A program made the position numbers and the translations under genes. From the NCBI RefSeq assembly GCF_016597785.1, contig NZ_JAENJG010000003.1:186001-250000 (forward strand): a DNA stretch of 64,000 nucleotides, read 5' to 3'. The notes beneath the pieces were generated by a model. That model did not search any database. It worked only from the letters and a program-made list of their open reading frames with translations, and had not been told where the DNA came from. The first letter of the stretch is position 1; each line of letters opens with the position of its first letter. This stretch comes from Leucobacter sp. L43 (lineage in GTDB: Bacteria; Actinomycetota; Actinomycetes; Actinomycetales; Microbacteriaceae). Positions 34,928-44,890 of this stretch are shown piece by piece.

Positions 34928-36925
34928 CTATTCGCTCCGTCGCCTCGTACGGGTCATCCACCATGCGGCTGCGAGCAAGCCGAGCACTGCGGTGGCACCG
35001 ATGATCAGCACGATGGTCTCTGCGCTCGCTCCAGTCATCGGAAGCTTGGGCTGGAACGAGGAAGTGTTCGGCGGAACCTCGAGTTCAGCGGAGTCTTCGG
35101 GGGACGTCACTTCGGGTGCCCCCGACGGGCTCGTCGAGGCGTTTGCGACTGCGGTATTCGTGACCCGGCCCGCGAAAGCATCGTCCATCGTGATCGTGTA
35201 CGTCGCCGTGCACCGCACGCTCTCGCCAGGCCAGAACCCGCCTGGCGGGCAGGTGATCGTGCTCATTTCACCGCTCCCGGTGAAGTCTGTTTCTGTGATC
35301 TGGGCCCGCCATAGAGGAACATTCCCGGTATTCGTCACGGTGAAGGTGTAGTTGACCGTGTCACCGACTGCGGCGGTCGACTGGTCGACCTCTTTCGTGA
35401 GTTCGATCGCCGGCTGCGCAGCCGTCAGCGGGGTGTCCGTGCTCGCCTCATTGGACTCGATGTCGTTCGGGATGCCATCGGGCGAAGCAGTCGCGATTGC
35501 GGTGTTCGCAACGCGACCGGCTTCCTGGTCATCCTGTGTGACGGCGTACCCGCTCGTGGCGATGCAACGGAGTTGCTCGCCCGGCTGGAGTGCCCTGATG
35601 GGGCAACTCACTTCGATCCCGCTTTCGGCGAGCATGGCGTCGTTTACGAGAACGTTTCTGACCGGAATTTCTCCAGTGTTGGTGACTCTGAACGAGTAAT
35701 GAATGAGGTCACCGATGTCGTGGAGCTCATTCGCGTTCACGTCCGTAATCCGGTCCACGAACTTCTCGAGCTCGATGCCCGCGGGTTTCACAGCGTTGGT
35801 GATGGTGCACGAGACGAGATCACCGAGACCGACGTGGATGGATTGTGCGTAGCCCCCGCTGGTGCCGACCGGAAGCGTCGTGTCTTCCTGTCCATTTCGA
35901 GTGCAGGCCCATGAGGCGCTGTAGTTCTCGAGGCGCCCGGTACTCGTTTCGCTGAAATCCGCGGGAGAACCGCCCAGCTTCACCGGGATGTTCTGACGCC
36001 CGGTGGTCGCAAAAGCGCCCGTCGGCCCCGTTTCCGCGGTCGCGGGGATTGCGTTGCCATCGGCGTTGCTGACGTTGACCGTGAAGTTGTCATCGCCGTA
36101 GCGCGATTCCACTTGCTTGCTCAGCTCCACCTGAGAGATCAAGAACCCGAACGCGCCGGCTTCCACACCCCGTTCGGCGTAGAACGTCTGCGTCATCCGT
36201 TCGGAGGCGGCTGATGCCACGATGGCGGCGCCCGTACGAAGTTCGACCTTCGTATCCCCGCCATCGCAGATCACGGTGTACGGGTCGTCAAAAATGAGCT
36301 CGCCGCCGCACGCGTTCCCCAGCGCGTCACCGTCACCCGAGATCGCGTAGATGGGATCACTCGACCTCCAGGTGATCGTCTCCTTCTTGCCCGTATCAGG
36401 TTGCTGGTCGGTGGTCTCCGCATCCGCACTCACCAGCGAATAACCCTGCACTGGCGTGCCCGAGGCGTCACTCACCACCACGTTCTCAATGGCGATGGTC
36501 GATTCGATTGGATCGACCTTCTCTAAGGGGTTCCAATCGTCCTGCAGGAGTGCAGCGGATCCGGCCACTCCGGTGTAGTTCTCGTTTCCGAAGTACGCAT
36601 TGATGTCGGTTGGAAACGGGGTCGCGTGCAAAGGATGCCCGGTGGTCTTCAATACGAACGACGCGCTCCAGCCTCCGGGCAGGGGCAGTGACATCCTCTG
36701 CCCCTCGGAGCTGATCGCCTGGTAGTGGTCGTACCCTGAGAAGTCGATCCAGCAGAGGGTCTCCGCGTACTTGCCTGAGCCCGGGTCAGCCGTGGAGCAA
36801 CTGGTCATCGTCTCTGCCGCGTGCGCCGGAGGCGGTGGCGCGAGCGCGGGGAGTGCGAGCGCTGCGAAGGCGATCGCTGCCACGAGCTGCGAGAGGCGCT
36901 TGCCTCGCGTGGCAGTGTTCTTCAT
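34928..36925 (-). CDS. Pilus tip/adhesin-like surface protein, LPMTG-anchored
   Basis: A 665-aa secreted protein. The signal peptide is at 1 to about 38 (MKNTATRGKRLSQ start, Ala-rich core, ending PPAHA). A large N-terminal domain of unknown fold follows (about 40-390), then two DUF7507/DUF11-like beta-sandwich repeats with the YTFTVTNTGNVPLWRAQITE pattern (about 400-510 and 515-620). The sorting signal is KLPMTG, then a hydrophobic helix and RTRRRSE. Being first in the operon with pilin and sortase, it is the probable tip adhesin. ATG 36925 is preferred to the upstream ATG because it starts the signal peptide. Confidence 0.88.
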   Translation of the reverse strand: MKNTATRGKRLSQLVAAIAFAALALPALAPPPPAHAAETMTSCSTADPGSGKYAETLCWIDFSGYDHYQAISSEGQRMSLPLPGGWSASFVLKTTGHPLHATPFPTDINAYFGNENYTGVAGSAALLQDDWNPLEKVDPIESTIAIENVVVSDASGTPVQGYSLVSADAETTDQQPDTGKKETITWRSSDPIYAISGDGDALGNACGGELIFDDPYTVICDGGDTKVELRTGAAIVASAASERMTQTFYAERGVEAGAFGFLISQVELSKQVESRYGDDNFTVNVSNADGNAIPATAETGPTGAFATTGRQNIPVKLGGSPADFSETSTGRLENYSASWACTRNGQEDTTLPVGTSGGYAQSIHVGLGDLVSCTITNAVKPAGIELEKFVDRITDVNANELHDIGDLIHYSFRVTNTGEIPVRNVLVNDAMLAESGIEVSCPIRALQPGEQLRCIATSGYAVTQDDQEAGRVANTAIATASPDGIPNDIESNEASTDTPLTAAQPAIELTKEVDQSTAAVGDTVNYTFTVTNTGNVPLWRAQITETDFTGSGEMSTITCPPGGFWPGESVRCTATYTITMDDAFAGRVTNTAVANASTSPSGAPEVTSPEDSAELEVPPNTSSFQPKLPMTGASAETIVLIIGATAVLGLLAAAWWMTRTRRRSE

Positions 36926-37618
36926 CGCGGACCTCCGCCTGAATAGGAGGGGGAACTGGCGGGGTGAAGGGGAGATGATCGGTTGCACAATCATCAAGGA
37001 TGCTGTGACGCATGGTCCACATTCGCGGTTTGTGGTCCTTGGCTGCGCGGTTCAGTGCGCGAAGTGCGGAATTGCGCTCGTGCGAGGGCGTTTGAAGTAG
37101 GGCGGGTCGCGGCTTGCAGGGAGATTCGCCTGAGGCGGCTCCCTGTGATCGCACAGTCAGTAGATGATGCGCGTGAACGCAGTGTTTGCGGAACGGAAAC
37201 CCTCGTGCTTCGGCGTCAATTGGATCACCATTCAATGGATACTGAATCAGACGCAGAGTGCTACGTAAATGGAGCAAATCGACTACTGAACATCCGCAGC
37301 GAGTGAGTCCACCCCAGCTGATCTGCTTACTGTTGCGAGGCCAAAGTCGCCCTAGTCGGCGGCGAAATCGAAATCTACACTGGGCGCATCACGGTGTCAG
37401 GCAGCCTGACCCGCGCATTGCGCTCCTGAGCGCCGCAGGCCGCCGAGGCTCGACACCTCCAGTTGAGATGGGGCGGTACTCCATGGTCGGAACCTCTGAG
37501 ACCCGAACCTTGAGCCCGCTCGCGAGCGTGAGCACGGCAGTTGACTCGACTGTCTGGCCCCGGAGTGTCTTCACGCGTCCACCACAGACTCACACCAAGT
37601 GAAACGGAGTACCGCGAC
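36926..37618. promoter_or_regulatory. Divergent region between pilus operon and giant surface protein
   Basis: This 693-bp gap has no convincing gene. It must hold the promoters of the pilus operon (minus) and of the 1788-aa protein (plus). I see one short inverted repeat (ATTCA/TGAAT around 37231-37248) and no consensus promoter pair that I would defend. Its length is unusual for this compact window and leaves room for several regulatory sites or an RNA. Confidence 0.5.
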
Positions 37619-40600
37619 ATGTCGGAGCGGCGAACCTTACGAACCCATGCACGACTCGCTGCGCTGACGGCCGCCGTCGCGGCGCTCGCCCTCGGCCTGA
37701 CCGGCATCGGTACAGCGCCCGTAGCGGCGCTCGAGGGCCCCGCAGACGATACCGTCGTCACGGAGCCCCCCGCGGTCGAGACGCCCGAATCGGACGTCGA
37801 GGAGTCGCAGGGGGCACAGGAATCTCAGGAGCCTCAGGAGCCTCAGGAGCCACAGCGATCACAGGAACCGGAATCGGCGGCGCCACTCGATGACATCGCG
37901 CCGTTCGCCAATGAAACCCTCGAGATTGCTCTGCAGAGCAAGACGGGCGTCGACGATGCCGTGAATGATCCCCTCGACGGGAGTACCACGAATGACCTCA
38001 TTCGCACCAATGACATCTGGACGGTCACCGCAAAAGCCACGCAGCACGGTACCGAAGCGCAAACGGACGTGGTTGTCCAAGTCAATGCACCGCAGGGCGC
38101 CCAGTTCGTCTCCCTGCCTCAGTACTGCGACGCGTCGGGCAGCTCGCTCGATCCGCAGACGCTCCCCGAGCCGGCGGCGCCGATCACCGCTTCATCGTGG
38201 GAATCGCTGCCGGCCCAGACCCTGACCTGCAAGCTCACTCCCGAGTTCGTCGGCCCGGAAACCACCTTCGACTTCCCCTTCGAAATCCGGGTGCGCCCCG
38301 AAGTGCCTGCCGGAACCTCCCTCACGGCCGTCGCCGCGATTCGCTCCGACCAGGTCGCCGCAGTCACGGCTGAGGCGACCGCGAGCGTCGTCGCCGCGCC
38401 CCGATACGACGTCTCGAAGAACGCGTACCGCGCCACTCCCAATTCGAGCACCGTTTCCGCAGGCGCCCGTGAATGCTCGTGGGACAGGACCATCGCATGC
38501 CGCCTGTTCGCGTTCCCCATCAACGTCTCCCTCCCCTTCGCGGGTGCGGGTGCCAGCCCTGCCACGCAGATCTCGCTCGTCGACGATGTCTCCCCGGAGT
38601 CGCTCTACGGCGTCTCCGTCGACGACCTCGAGAAAAACGGCGCGCGACTGCGCGACTGCTATGCCCCCACGATCGCGTACGACGACACTCCCTGGGCCAG
38701 AATCGGCACGGGCGACCGTGAAGGAGAACCGCACAACTCCGTGCGCGACAGCGGCACGATGAGCTGCACGCAGGCAGGCGGACCGGGCACCGACATCGCC
38801 GTCACCTTCGACAACCCCGACACGACCGCCTGGACCTATCCGTCGGAAGGCGTTCGAGGGATCGCCATCCCGGCAGACCGTGCCGCCGTAGCATCTGGCA
38901 TTCTGCGCTTCGAAGTGCCGAACTCCGTGATTCGGGACTACGGCACACAGACCGGCGCCAGTGCTTGGAAGTTGAACGTCACCAACACGTTCACCGACTT
39001 CAACGTCCGCGACATCGCCGGAAACCAGAACGACGCGGCGTGGGACGACCAGGCGAACAACACTCGCACGGTCGAGCTCAGCATCACGGCAGGGGTCGGC
39101 CAGGAGAAGTACTTCGCAGGGGTGCCGGGTGCCGCAGGCAACATGTCGGCCGCCGACTACCGGCCCTACTTCTTCCAGGGCCCTCCGGGGACCACGGGTC
39201 GAGACAACGGCGACGGGCAGCTCTTCCCGGGGGGCGACACCATCAGCATGAATTTCTACTCCCCGGCACCGATCGTTGACCAGGAATCGGAGCGGCTCAT
39301 GGCCGGCTGTGACTACTGGGACGGAACGAAGCTGCATCTCAAGGCGCGGAACTGGCCGGGGAGTCAGGCAACGCCCGAGGGCGGATTCGCGCAGACGATT
39401 CCGTCGAACGGCGCACCCGTATGGGTGAGCGGGGCTGATGCCGGCGATGGTTGGTTGGCCCCGGGCGCCAGCGCCATACCCGAGCTCACGGCGCAGTACT
39501 CCAACGGCTCCACGGGCACCGCCGGCGGCAACTGCGGCCAGGGCGAGTGGTTCGCCGATCCTGCGGATGTGCCTGGCAACGACCCCGAGAAGGCCGCCGA
39601 GGGCGTCTACACCGCCGTGAATCAGGTGCGGTGGATGGCGGTGATGCCGCTCGATCACGCCGTCACCACGCGCTATGGCGTATCCATCGGGCTGACCGCC
39701 GCTGACGATCTCGAACCCGGCGATATCGTTCCGAACTTCGTCGACTGGTACTCCACGACGAATGTCACCGGCAACGAAACGCTCGAGCAGATCTCGCAGC
39801 GCCCGTGGGCGACGAGCACCTACGATCCCGCGACGAACAGCGGGGATCAAGGCGACCGGCACATCGTGTCGAGCCTGAACTCCTCGATCAACAAGGAGAT
39901 TCTGGGCAATGACGGCAACTGGACCTCGGGCAACACCGAGACCACGGCCGGGCAGGGACGACGGTTCCGGATCCAGCCGTACATCCTCGCCGGTGAAACC
40001 ACCGGCAGCACGAGCAACCTCTGGATCGAAGACTGCATGCCGGATTCCCAGATCCTGCTCGACTCCAATTACTCGTACACGACCGCGCCCGTGGAGGGGG
40101 CACTCGAGTGCGCTGCCGAGGAGAACTACGTGCGCTGGGATCTCGGCCCCCGCAGCACCGACGAGATGATCGATCCCGTCGAGTACACGGTTCGCATCAG
40201 CAGTCTCTCCGCACCCGGGGAGTACGTGAACCGGGCGCGAATCTCCGCCGTCGGCGACAATTCCGATGAGAGTCTGCGCACGGACAGCCAGACGATTCGC
40301 ATCATCAACCCGGCCGGGGTGAAGATCGAGAAGACTCCCGCGACTCCCCAGGTGCAGGTCAACAACACCGGCGCCGCGAATACCGAGGACATCTCGTGGA
40401 CGATCGGCGGAGCCAACATCGGGCCCGAGGCGAACGTCTTCAACCTCGACCTCGTCGACATCCTTCCCGCCAGTGGCGTCGACACCGAGCCCGACGACGG
40501 GCAGCCCGCATCCGACTTCTCCGGCACGCTCGACCTTCGATCCGTCGAAATCCCGGCGGGCGTGACGGTCTACTACTCGACGACCCCGGCGAGTGAACTG

Positions 40601-42985
40601 TCCATCGACCCCGACCACGCGAGCAACTCGGTCGGCGGCACGAACCCCGACGGCGCACCGCACGTGGTGAACCCCGACAACTGGGCGGAGTGGGGAGACA
40701 GCGGACCCGCCGATCTGAGCGCCGTGACCGCACTCAGATGGAAGGTCGACGGAGCCTTCAACGGCGCATCGAACTTCTCCTCGACCGTCGTCATGACCCC
40801 GCGCGGCAACGCTCCGGGCGACCGCTACATCAATGTGCTTCGCGGCGAGGCCGTGCTCAAGACCGACGACGGAGCGGTGGGATCGATCCGCGAGCTCGGC
40901 CCGATCTTCGCGACGACCAACGTGGTCGGATCCTCCATCGGCGACTACTTCTGGTTCGACGCCAACGGCAACGGGATACACGACGAGGATGAAACCGGTG
41001 TCCCTGGAGCGGATGTCTCACTGAGCGGTACCGATGACCTCGGAAACGCCGTCATCGCGACGACGTCGACCGACGCCGACGGGTGGTACGAGTTCGCTGA
41101 TCTGCGCGCCTCAGACGCCGATGGGTACACGGTCTCCTTCGATATGCCCGAGGCCCTCGAAGAGAACGGGTATGAATTCACGATCACCGAAGCGGGCGAC
41201 GACCCCGCGCTCGATTCGAACGCTGACGGAGATGGTGTGACGGTACCGGTGATCATCACGCCGGGAATGTCCGACGCGACGATCGATGCGGGCATCTCTC
41301 GCTCGGCCATCGAACTCGTCAAGACGGCGGACCCGCAGAACGGCGTCGACGCCGACGAGACCATCACGTACACCTTCACCGCGACGAACACCGGAGAGAC
41401 GACGCTCGAAGAAATCGCACTGCAGGAGGAATCCTTCACGAACCCGCAGGGCGACGACATCACCCTCAACGGTCCTCTGGTGATCGATGAGGATCAGTCC
41501 ACCGGCACCCCCGAGGCGCTCGAGCCCGGCCAACGCGTGGTCTGGACCGCGCAATACACCGTCACCGCTGCAGACCTCAGCGATGACGGCGGACTCATCG
41601 CGAACACGGCGAGCGTCAGCGGTGAAAGCCCACGGGGCAACACCGTCACCGACGAAGACTCGGAGAATGTGGCACCCGTTGGCGTCGGCGCCTTCACCTA
41701 CGCGAAGACCTCCGACCCCGAGTCCGGTTCGAGCGTTCTGGTCGGAGACACCGTCACGTACACCCTCACGGTTCGGCACAACGGAGCCGGTGACGTGCGC
41801 AATGCCACGATCACCGACGATCTCTCCGACGTGCTCGACGACGCGGAGTACAACGAAGACGTCGAACCTTCGGCTGGAAGCGTGACGTACGTCGATGGTG
41901 TGCTGACATGGTCCGGTAACCTCAGCGCTGCGGAAGCAGTGACGATCACCTACTCGGTGACGATCACGGGCGATGGAGATCTCTCCGTGCGCAATGCGGC
42001 GACGTCGGGCGACGAGCGGGGTCAGTGCGACGACAGCGTCGGGTGCGAGTCCGCGCTCGACATCCTCCCCGGCGCCTACACGTTCTCGAAGACCAGCGAT
42101 CCCGCATCGGGGTCTGAGGTCTCGGTGGGGGATCGCATCACGTACACCCTGTCGATGCAGCACAACGGCGGCGGAGCGGTCGCGGGCGCCGGGATCGTCG
42201 ACGACCTCGCTGCCGTGCTCGACGACGCCGAGTACAACGCGGACGCCGCCGCAACCGCTGGAGAGGTGAGCGTCGAAGGCGGCGTGCTGAGGTGGACCGG
42301 CAACCTCGCAAGCGGTGAACAGGTGGATATCACGTATTCCGTCACCGTTACGGGCGGGGGCGATGACGTCATACGGAACGCCGTCGCAGCCACCGACGGT
42401 CGCGGCGCATGCGCAACGGACACCGGCTGCCAAACCGTACTCACGCTCGGGGCCGGAATGTTCGTCTACTCCAAGGCGTCGGACCCGGCCTCTGGTACTG
42501 AGATTCAAGCAGGTGCATCCGTTACATACACACTCACCATCGAACACCGTGGTGAGGGGCGTGTGCGAGACGCGACCGTGAGTGACGATCTGGCCGACGT
42601 GCTCGACGACGCGAGCTACAACGACGATGCGACAGCCAGCAGCGGAACAGTCGATGTTGCGGACGGCGTGCTGCACTGGACCGGAGATCTCGCACCCGAG
42701 GATCGCGTCACCGTGACGTACAGCGTCACCGCCCATGGGCGAGGCAACAGCACCCTTGCCAACTCGGTCACCAGTATCGACACCCGTGCGGCGTGCGACC
42801 CGGATCGCGAGTGCGCCACCGTACACCCCGTCGCAGCGGGGGGCGCCGAAGATCCGGGCGAGGGACCGTGGCTCTCGATCACGGGCGGGCCGCTGCCCTG
42901 GATCGGCGTCAGCCTGGCGGCAGCGCTCCTGATCGGAGGCGGCGTCATCCTCGCCGTTCGTCGAATGCGGCAGCGCATGGAATGA
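37619..42985 (+). CDS. Giant repeat surface adhesin with LSITG anchor, 1788 aa
   Basis: The protein has a signal peptide (MSERRTLRTHARLAAL start, ending PVAA-LE), an acidic Gln-Glu-Pro stalk (several QEP units), and a large N-terminal region of unknown fold. An SdrD-B-like domain lies near residues 1106-1215 (GDYFWFDANGNGIHDEDE), then one DUF7507-like domain. Three repeats of exactly 128 residues start near 1359, 1487 and 1615, each ending with a closely spaced Cys pair. The C-terminus is LSITGG near 1752, a hydrophobic helix and RRMRQRME, a sorting signal with Ser in place of Pro. It is divergent from the sortase operon. The role is probably adhesion or biofilm. Confidence 0.88.
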   Translation: MSERRTLRTHARLAALTAAVAALALGLTGIGTAPVAALEGPADDTVVTEPPAVETPESDVEESQGAQESQEPQEPQEPQRSQEPESAAPLDDIAPFANETLEIALQSKTGVDDAVNDPLDGSTTNDLIRTNDIWTVTAKATQHGTEAQTDVVVQVNAPQGAQFVSLPQYCDASGSSLDPQTLPEPAAPITASSWESLPAQTLTCKLTPEFVGPETTFDFPFEIRVRPEVPAGTSLTAVAAIRSDQVAAVTAEATASVVAAPRYDVSKNAYRATPNSSTVSAGARECSWDRTIACRLFAFPINVSLPFAGAGASPATQISLVDDVSPESLYGVSVDDLEKNGARLRDCYAPTIAYDDTPWARIGTGDREGEPHNSVRDSGTMSCTQAGGPGTDIAVTFDNPDTTAWTYPSEGVRGIAIPADRAAVASGILRFEVPNSVIRDYGTQTGASAWKLNVTNTFTDFNVRDIAGNQNDAAWDDQANNTRTVELSITAGVGQEKYFAGVPGAAGNMSAADYRPYFFQGPPGTTGRDNGDGQLFPGGDTISMNFYSPAPIVDQESERLMAGCDYWDGTKLHLKARNWPGSQATPEGGFAQTIPSNGAPVWVSGADAGDGWLAPGASAIPELTAQYSNGSTGTAGGNCGQGEWFADPADVPGNDPEKAAEGVYTAVNQVRWMAVMPLDHAVTTRYGVSIGLTAADDLEPGDIVPNFVDWYSTTNVTGNETLEQISQRPWATSTYDPATNSGDQGDRHIVSSLNSSINKEILGNDGNWTSGNTETTAGQGRRFRIQPYILAGETTGSTSNLWIEDCMPDSQILLDSNYSYTTAPVEGALECAAEENYVRWDLGPRSTDEMIDPVEYTVRISSLSAPGEYVNRARISAVGDNSDESLRTDSQTIRIINPAGVKIEKTPATPQVQVNNTGAANTEDISWTIGGANIGPEANVFNLDLVDILPASGVDTEPDDGQPASDFSGTLDLRSVEIPAGVTVYYSTTPASELSIDPDHASNSVGGTNPDGAPHVVNPDNWAEWGDSGPADLSAVTALRWKVDGAFNGASNFSSTVVMTPRGNAPGDRYINVLRGEAVLKTDDGAVGSIRELGPIFATTNVVGSSIGDYFWFDANGNGIHDEDETGVPGADVSLSGTDDLGNAVIATTSTDADGWYEFADLRASDADGYTVSFDMPEALEENGYEFTITEAGDDPALDSNADGDGVTVPVIITPGMSDATIDAGISRSAIELVKTADPQNGVDADETITYTFTATNTGETTLEEIALQEESFTNPQGDDITLNGPLVIDEDQSTGTPEALEPGQRVVWTAQYTVTAADLSDDGGLIANTASVSGESPRGNTVTDEDSENVAPVGVGAFTYAKTSDPESGSSVLVGDTVTYTLTVRHNGAGDVRNATITDDLSDVLDDAEYNEDVEPSAGSVTYVDGVLTWSGNLSAAEAVTITYSVTITGDGDLSVRNAATSGDERGQCDDSVGCESALDILPGAYTFSKTSDPASGSEVSVGDRITYTLSMQHNGGGAVAGAGIVDDLAAVLDDAEYNADAAATAGEVSVEGGVLRWTGNLASGEQVDITYSVTVTGGGDDVIRNAVAATDGRGACATDTGCQTVLTLGAGMFVYSKASDPASGTEIQAGASVTYTLTIEHRGEGRVRDATVSDDLADVLDDASYNDDATASSGTVDVADGVLHWTGDLAPEDRVTVTYSVTAHGRGNSTLANSVTSIDTRAACDPDRECATVHPVAAGGAEDPGEGPWLSITGGPLPWIGVSLAAALLIGGGVILAVRRMRQRME
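41693..42844 (+). repeat. Three tandem 384-bp coding repeats
   Basis: Repeat starts at 41693, 42077 and 42461 are spaced exactly 384 bp (128 codons) apart. Each opens with a (Y/F)xxSKxSDPxSG-like segment, contains YTLT(V/M/I)xHxGxGxV and the VLDDAxYN core, and ends with a Cys-x4/5-Cys pair. The third is followed by the anchor region. They diverge at many positions, so they are not recent duplications. Confidence 0.85.
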
Positions 42986-42993
42986 GCGGCAAC

Positions 42994-43032
42994 TCGAGGC
43001 CCGGAGCGTTTACCGAACGCGCCGGGCCTCGA
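42994..43032 (+). terminator. Terminator after the giant surface protein
   Basis: TCGAGGCCCGG pairs with CCGGGCCTCGA and, after one A·G mismatch, GCGTT pairs with AACGC around a 5-nt loop. It starts 9 bp after the stop and is followed by TTGCTGT. It separates the adhesin from the downstream membrane-protein cluster. Confidence 0.85.
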
Positions 43033-43133
43033 TTGCTGTATCTCGGAGGAGCCTGTGCACGGAATCGCGTTTCACCTACCGCAATTCATCCTCTCATCTG
43101 CGGGTTCGTCGACGGAACCACGGGATCGCCGTT

Positions 43134-44147
43134 GTGACCGACGTACCGTTATGCGAGCGCGAACGGGTTGCTGTGCCAGGTACCACGCCGCGCTCTTCAT
43201 GCTTCCGGAACGACGAACAGGCCCCGACGATACCCGTGACGACACCTCCCATCTCTGCGCCCGAGCACACGACGACGCCTGCAGGCACGCCGATACCTGA
43301 ACACACAACCGCGGATGCGCCTTCGCTCGAGAACGCCACACGAGCCGCGAGGCCCGCGGGCCGTTTCGTGTCCTCCCTGCTGCTCGTGGCAGTGCTCACC
43401 TGCGCGGTCTACTCCGTGGTGGCGATGCTCATCGATGGGGAGTCCGGGTTCGAGCGGGCGTTCGACTCCGTGCTCGCGGTGGCGGTGTTCACCGGACTGG
43501 TCTGGATCGACACGCTGATCGGCAAGTGGCGCCCGCCATGGTTCAGAACGATCTCGTACTGCTCCAGTGTCTTTCTGCTTGCGTTCTGGGTGACAGACAT
43601 CTGGGCCGAAGACATCGGCGGGCCCATGATCGTGTGGTTCGCCCATCCCGCGACGCTCGTCTTCGTGAGGCTGGTGCTTCTGTATGTCGACCTCATTCGA
43701 GTGATGCTCCGCAAATGGAACACCCCGCTGACAGTCTTCACCGGAGCCCTCACCGGTGTCACCGGAGCCGCTGCCGCGGTGCTGCTGACGATTTCGCTGC
43801 ACACGTGGGGGAAGCATCTGCTCGAGCTCGACCTCTACGGCAGGATATGGGCGGCAACCGCGTTGCTCTCAGCATTCGGCATGGTCGCGCTACTCCTCAC
43901 CGGAGTCGTGATGAGTTCGCGCGAGCCCCGGGACAGCCCCCGGGCGCCCCAACCAGTGGCGTCGCATCGGCTGCCGCTGATGTGGCCCACACTGCACGAT
44001 GGCACTCCGTTGCGCGCGACCTCGAGCGGCACCCCCGACTTCGCCGCACTGCCCGCCAATGCCGTGCTCGCCTGGCCGAGGTACATCGACGGAACGCCCG
44101 TGCAGGCGCGGCCGCACAGCGGTTCTCGCTCCCACGCCATGCTTTGA
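43134..44147 (+). CDS. Multi-pass membrane protein of unknown function
   Basis: A 337-aa protein. A Pro/Thr-rich N-terminal region (1-75) is followed by about six hydrophobic segments (about 78-100, 108-125, 135-155, 160-185, 200-222, 230-255) and a cytoplasm-like C-terminal tail with two DGTP repeats (LHDGTPLRATSSGTP, YIDGTPVQARP). GTG 43134 is used; later starts within the low-complexity leader are possible. It is the first of four co-oriented membrane or lipoprotein genes after the adhesin. No family is recognised. Confidence 0.65.
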   Translation: MTDVPLCERERVAVPGTTPRSSCFRNDEQAPTIPVTTPPISAPEHTTTPAGTPIPEHTTADAPSLENATRAARPAGRFVSSLLLVAVLTCAVYSVVAMLIDGESGFERAFDSVLAVAVFTGLVWIDTLIGKWRPPWFRTISYCSSVFLLAFWVTDIWAEDIGGPMIVWFAHPATLVFVRLVLLYVDLIRVMLRKWNTPLTVFTGALTGVTGAAAAVLLTISLHTWGKHLLELDLYGRIWAATALLSAFGMVALLLTGVVMSSREPRDSPRAPQPVASHRLPLMWPTLHDGTPLRATSSGTPDFAALPANAVLAWPRYIDGTPVQARPHSGSRSHAML

Positions 44148-44181
44148 AACATCTCCACACCCACGCACAGGAAGAACTGAC

Positions 44182-44856
44182 ATGACCTCCCCCTCTTCCG
44201 GCGAGCCTCTCGCCGCCCAGAGCACAGTCGAATCCGAAACGGTGGCATTCGCCCCCGGGAGCGCATCCCAGGGCGCCGACACCTCATTCAATCCACTGGC
44301 GATCGTCGCCTTCATCGCCTCATTCTTCGTCGGACTCGCCGGGATCATCTGCGGGCACATCGCCCTGCGGCAGCTCAAGAAGCAGCCGAAGCGCGGTCGA
44401 GGGTTCGCGCTCGCAGGCACGATCATCGGCTACGTCAACGTGGTCGCCGCCATCATCGCGACGATTGTGACGACGTCCCTGCTGCTCAACGGAGGATTCG
44501 AGAAGGCCTACGACATTCAGCGCGACTTTGACCCGATCGCCGGCGACACCGTGGAAATCGTTCCGCCGGATGAACTCGAGAACGAATTCGCGTCACCGCA
44601 CTTCGAGAACGTCTGCGACGCGGTCGATGAACTCCTCGAAATCGACGTCTCCGCCGCTCACGCCGACAGCGAAGCTCTCGCGGCGCTTCGCTTTCTCAGT
44701 GAATCCGAGAGCTCCAATGCCGCAACGTACGCCGGCGTGGCGAGCCTGCTCGAATCGGGAAGCGCTGACATCGACGATCAGCTCGCCGACGACTTCACGC
44801 TTGCGCTCACGGATGAGTACGTCATGTGCTCCGCCTACGGCGATGACGTTCTCTGA
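44182..44856 (+). CDS. DUF4190-like two-helix membrane protein with acidic C-terminal domain
   Basis: A 224-aa protein. A disordered N-terminus (1-35) is followed by two close hydrophobic segments (about 37-57 and 75-105) separated by the basic loop ALRQLKKQPKRGRG, the DUF4190 pattern. An acidic, mostly helical extracytoplasmic domain of about 110 residues contains two cysteines. AGGAAG precedes ATG 44182. It is paralogous in layout to the gene at 45649. Confidence 0.75.
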   Translation: MTSPSSGEPLAAQSTVESETVAFAPGSASQGADTSFNPLAIVAFIASFFVGLAGIICGHIALRQLKKQPKRGRGFALAGTIIGYVNVVAAIIATIVTTSLLLNGGFEKAYDIQRDFDPIAGDTVEIVPPDELENEFASPHFENVCDAVDELLEIDVSAAHADSEALAALRFLSESESSNAATYAGVASLLESGSADIDDQLADDFTLALTDEYVMCSAYGDDVL

Positions 44857-44890
44857 CACTACTGACACCTGTACAACGTAAGGAACACGC

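Noticed and set aside
37805..37870. Short CAG/GAG-rich repeat that could look like a CRISPR or microsatellite
   Set aside because: It encodes the Gln-Glu-Pro stalk just after the adhesin signal peptide; units are in frame with no spacers, and no CRISPR array exists in the window.
38192..40981. 929-codon minus-strand frame inside the giant adhesin gene
   Set aside because: It is the antisense reading of a strongly supported coding sequence and has no recognisable domain; typical GC-rich shadow.
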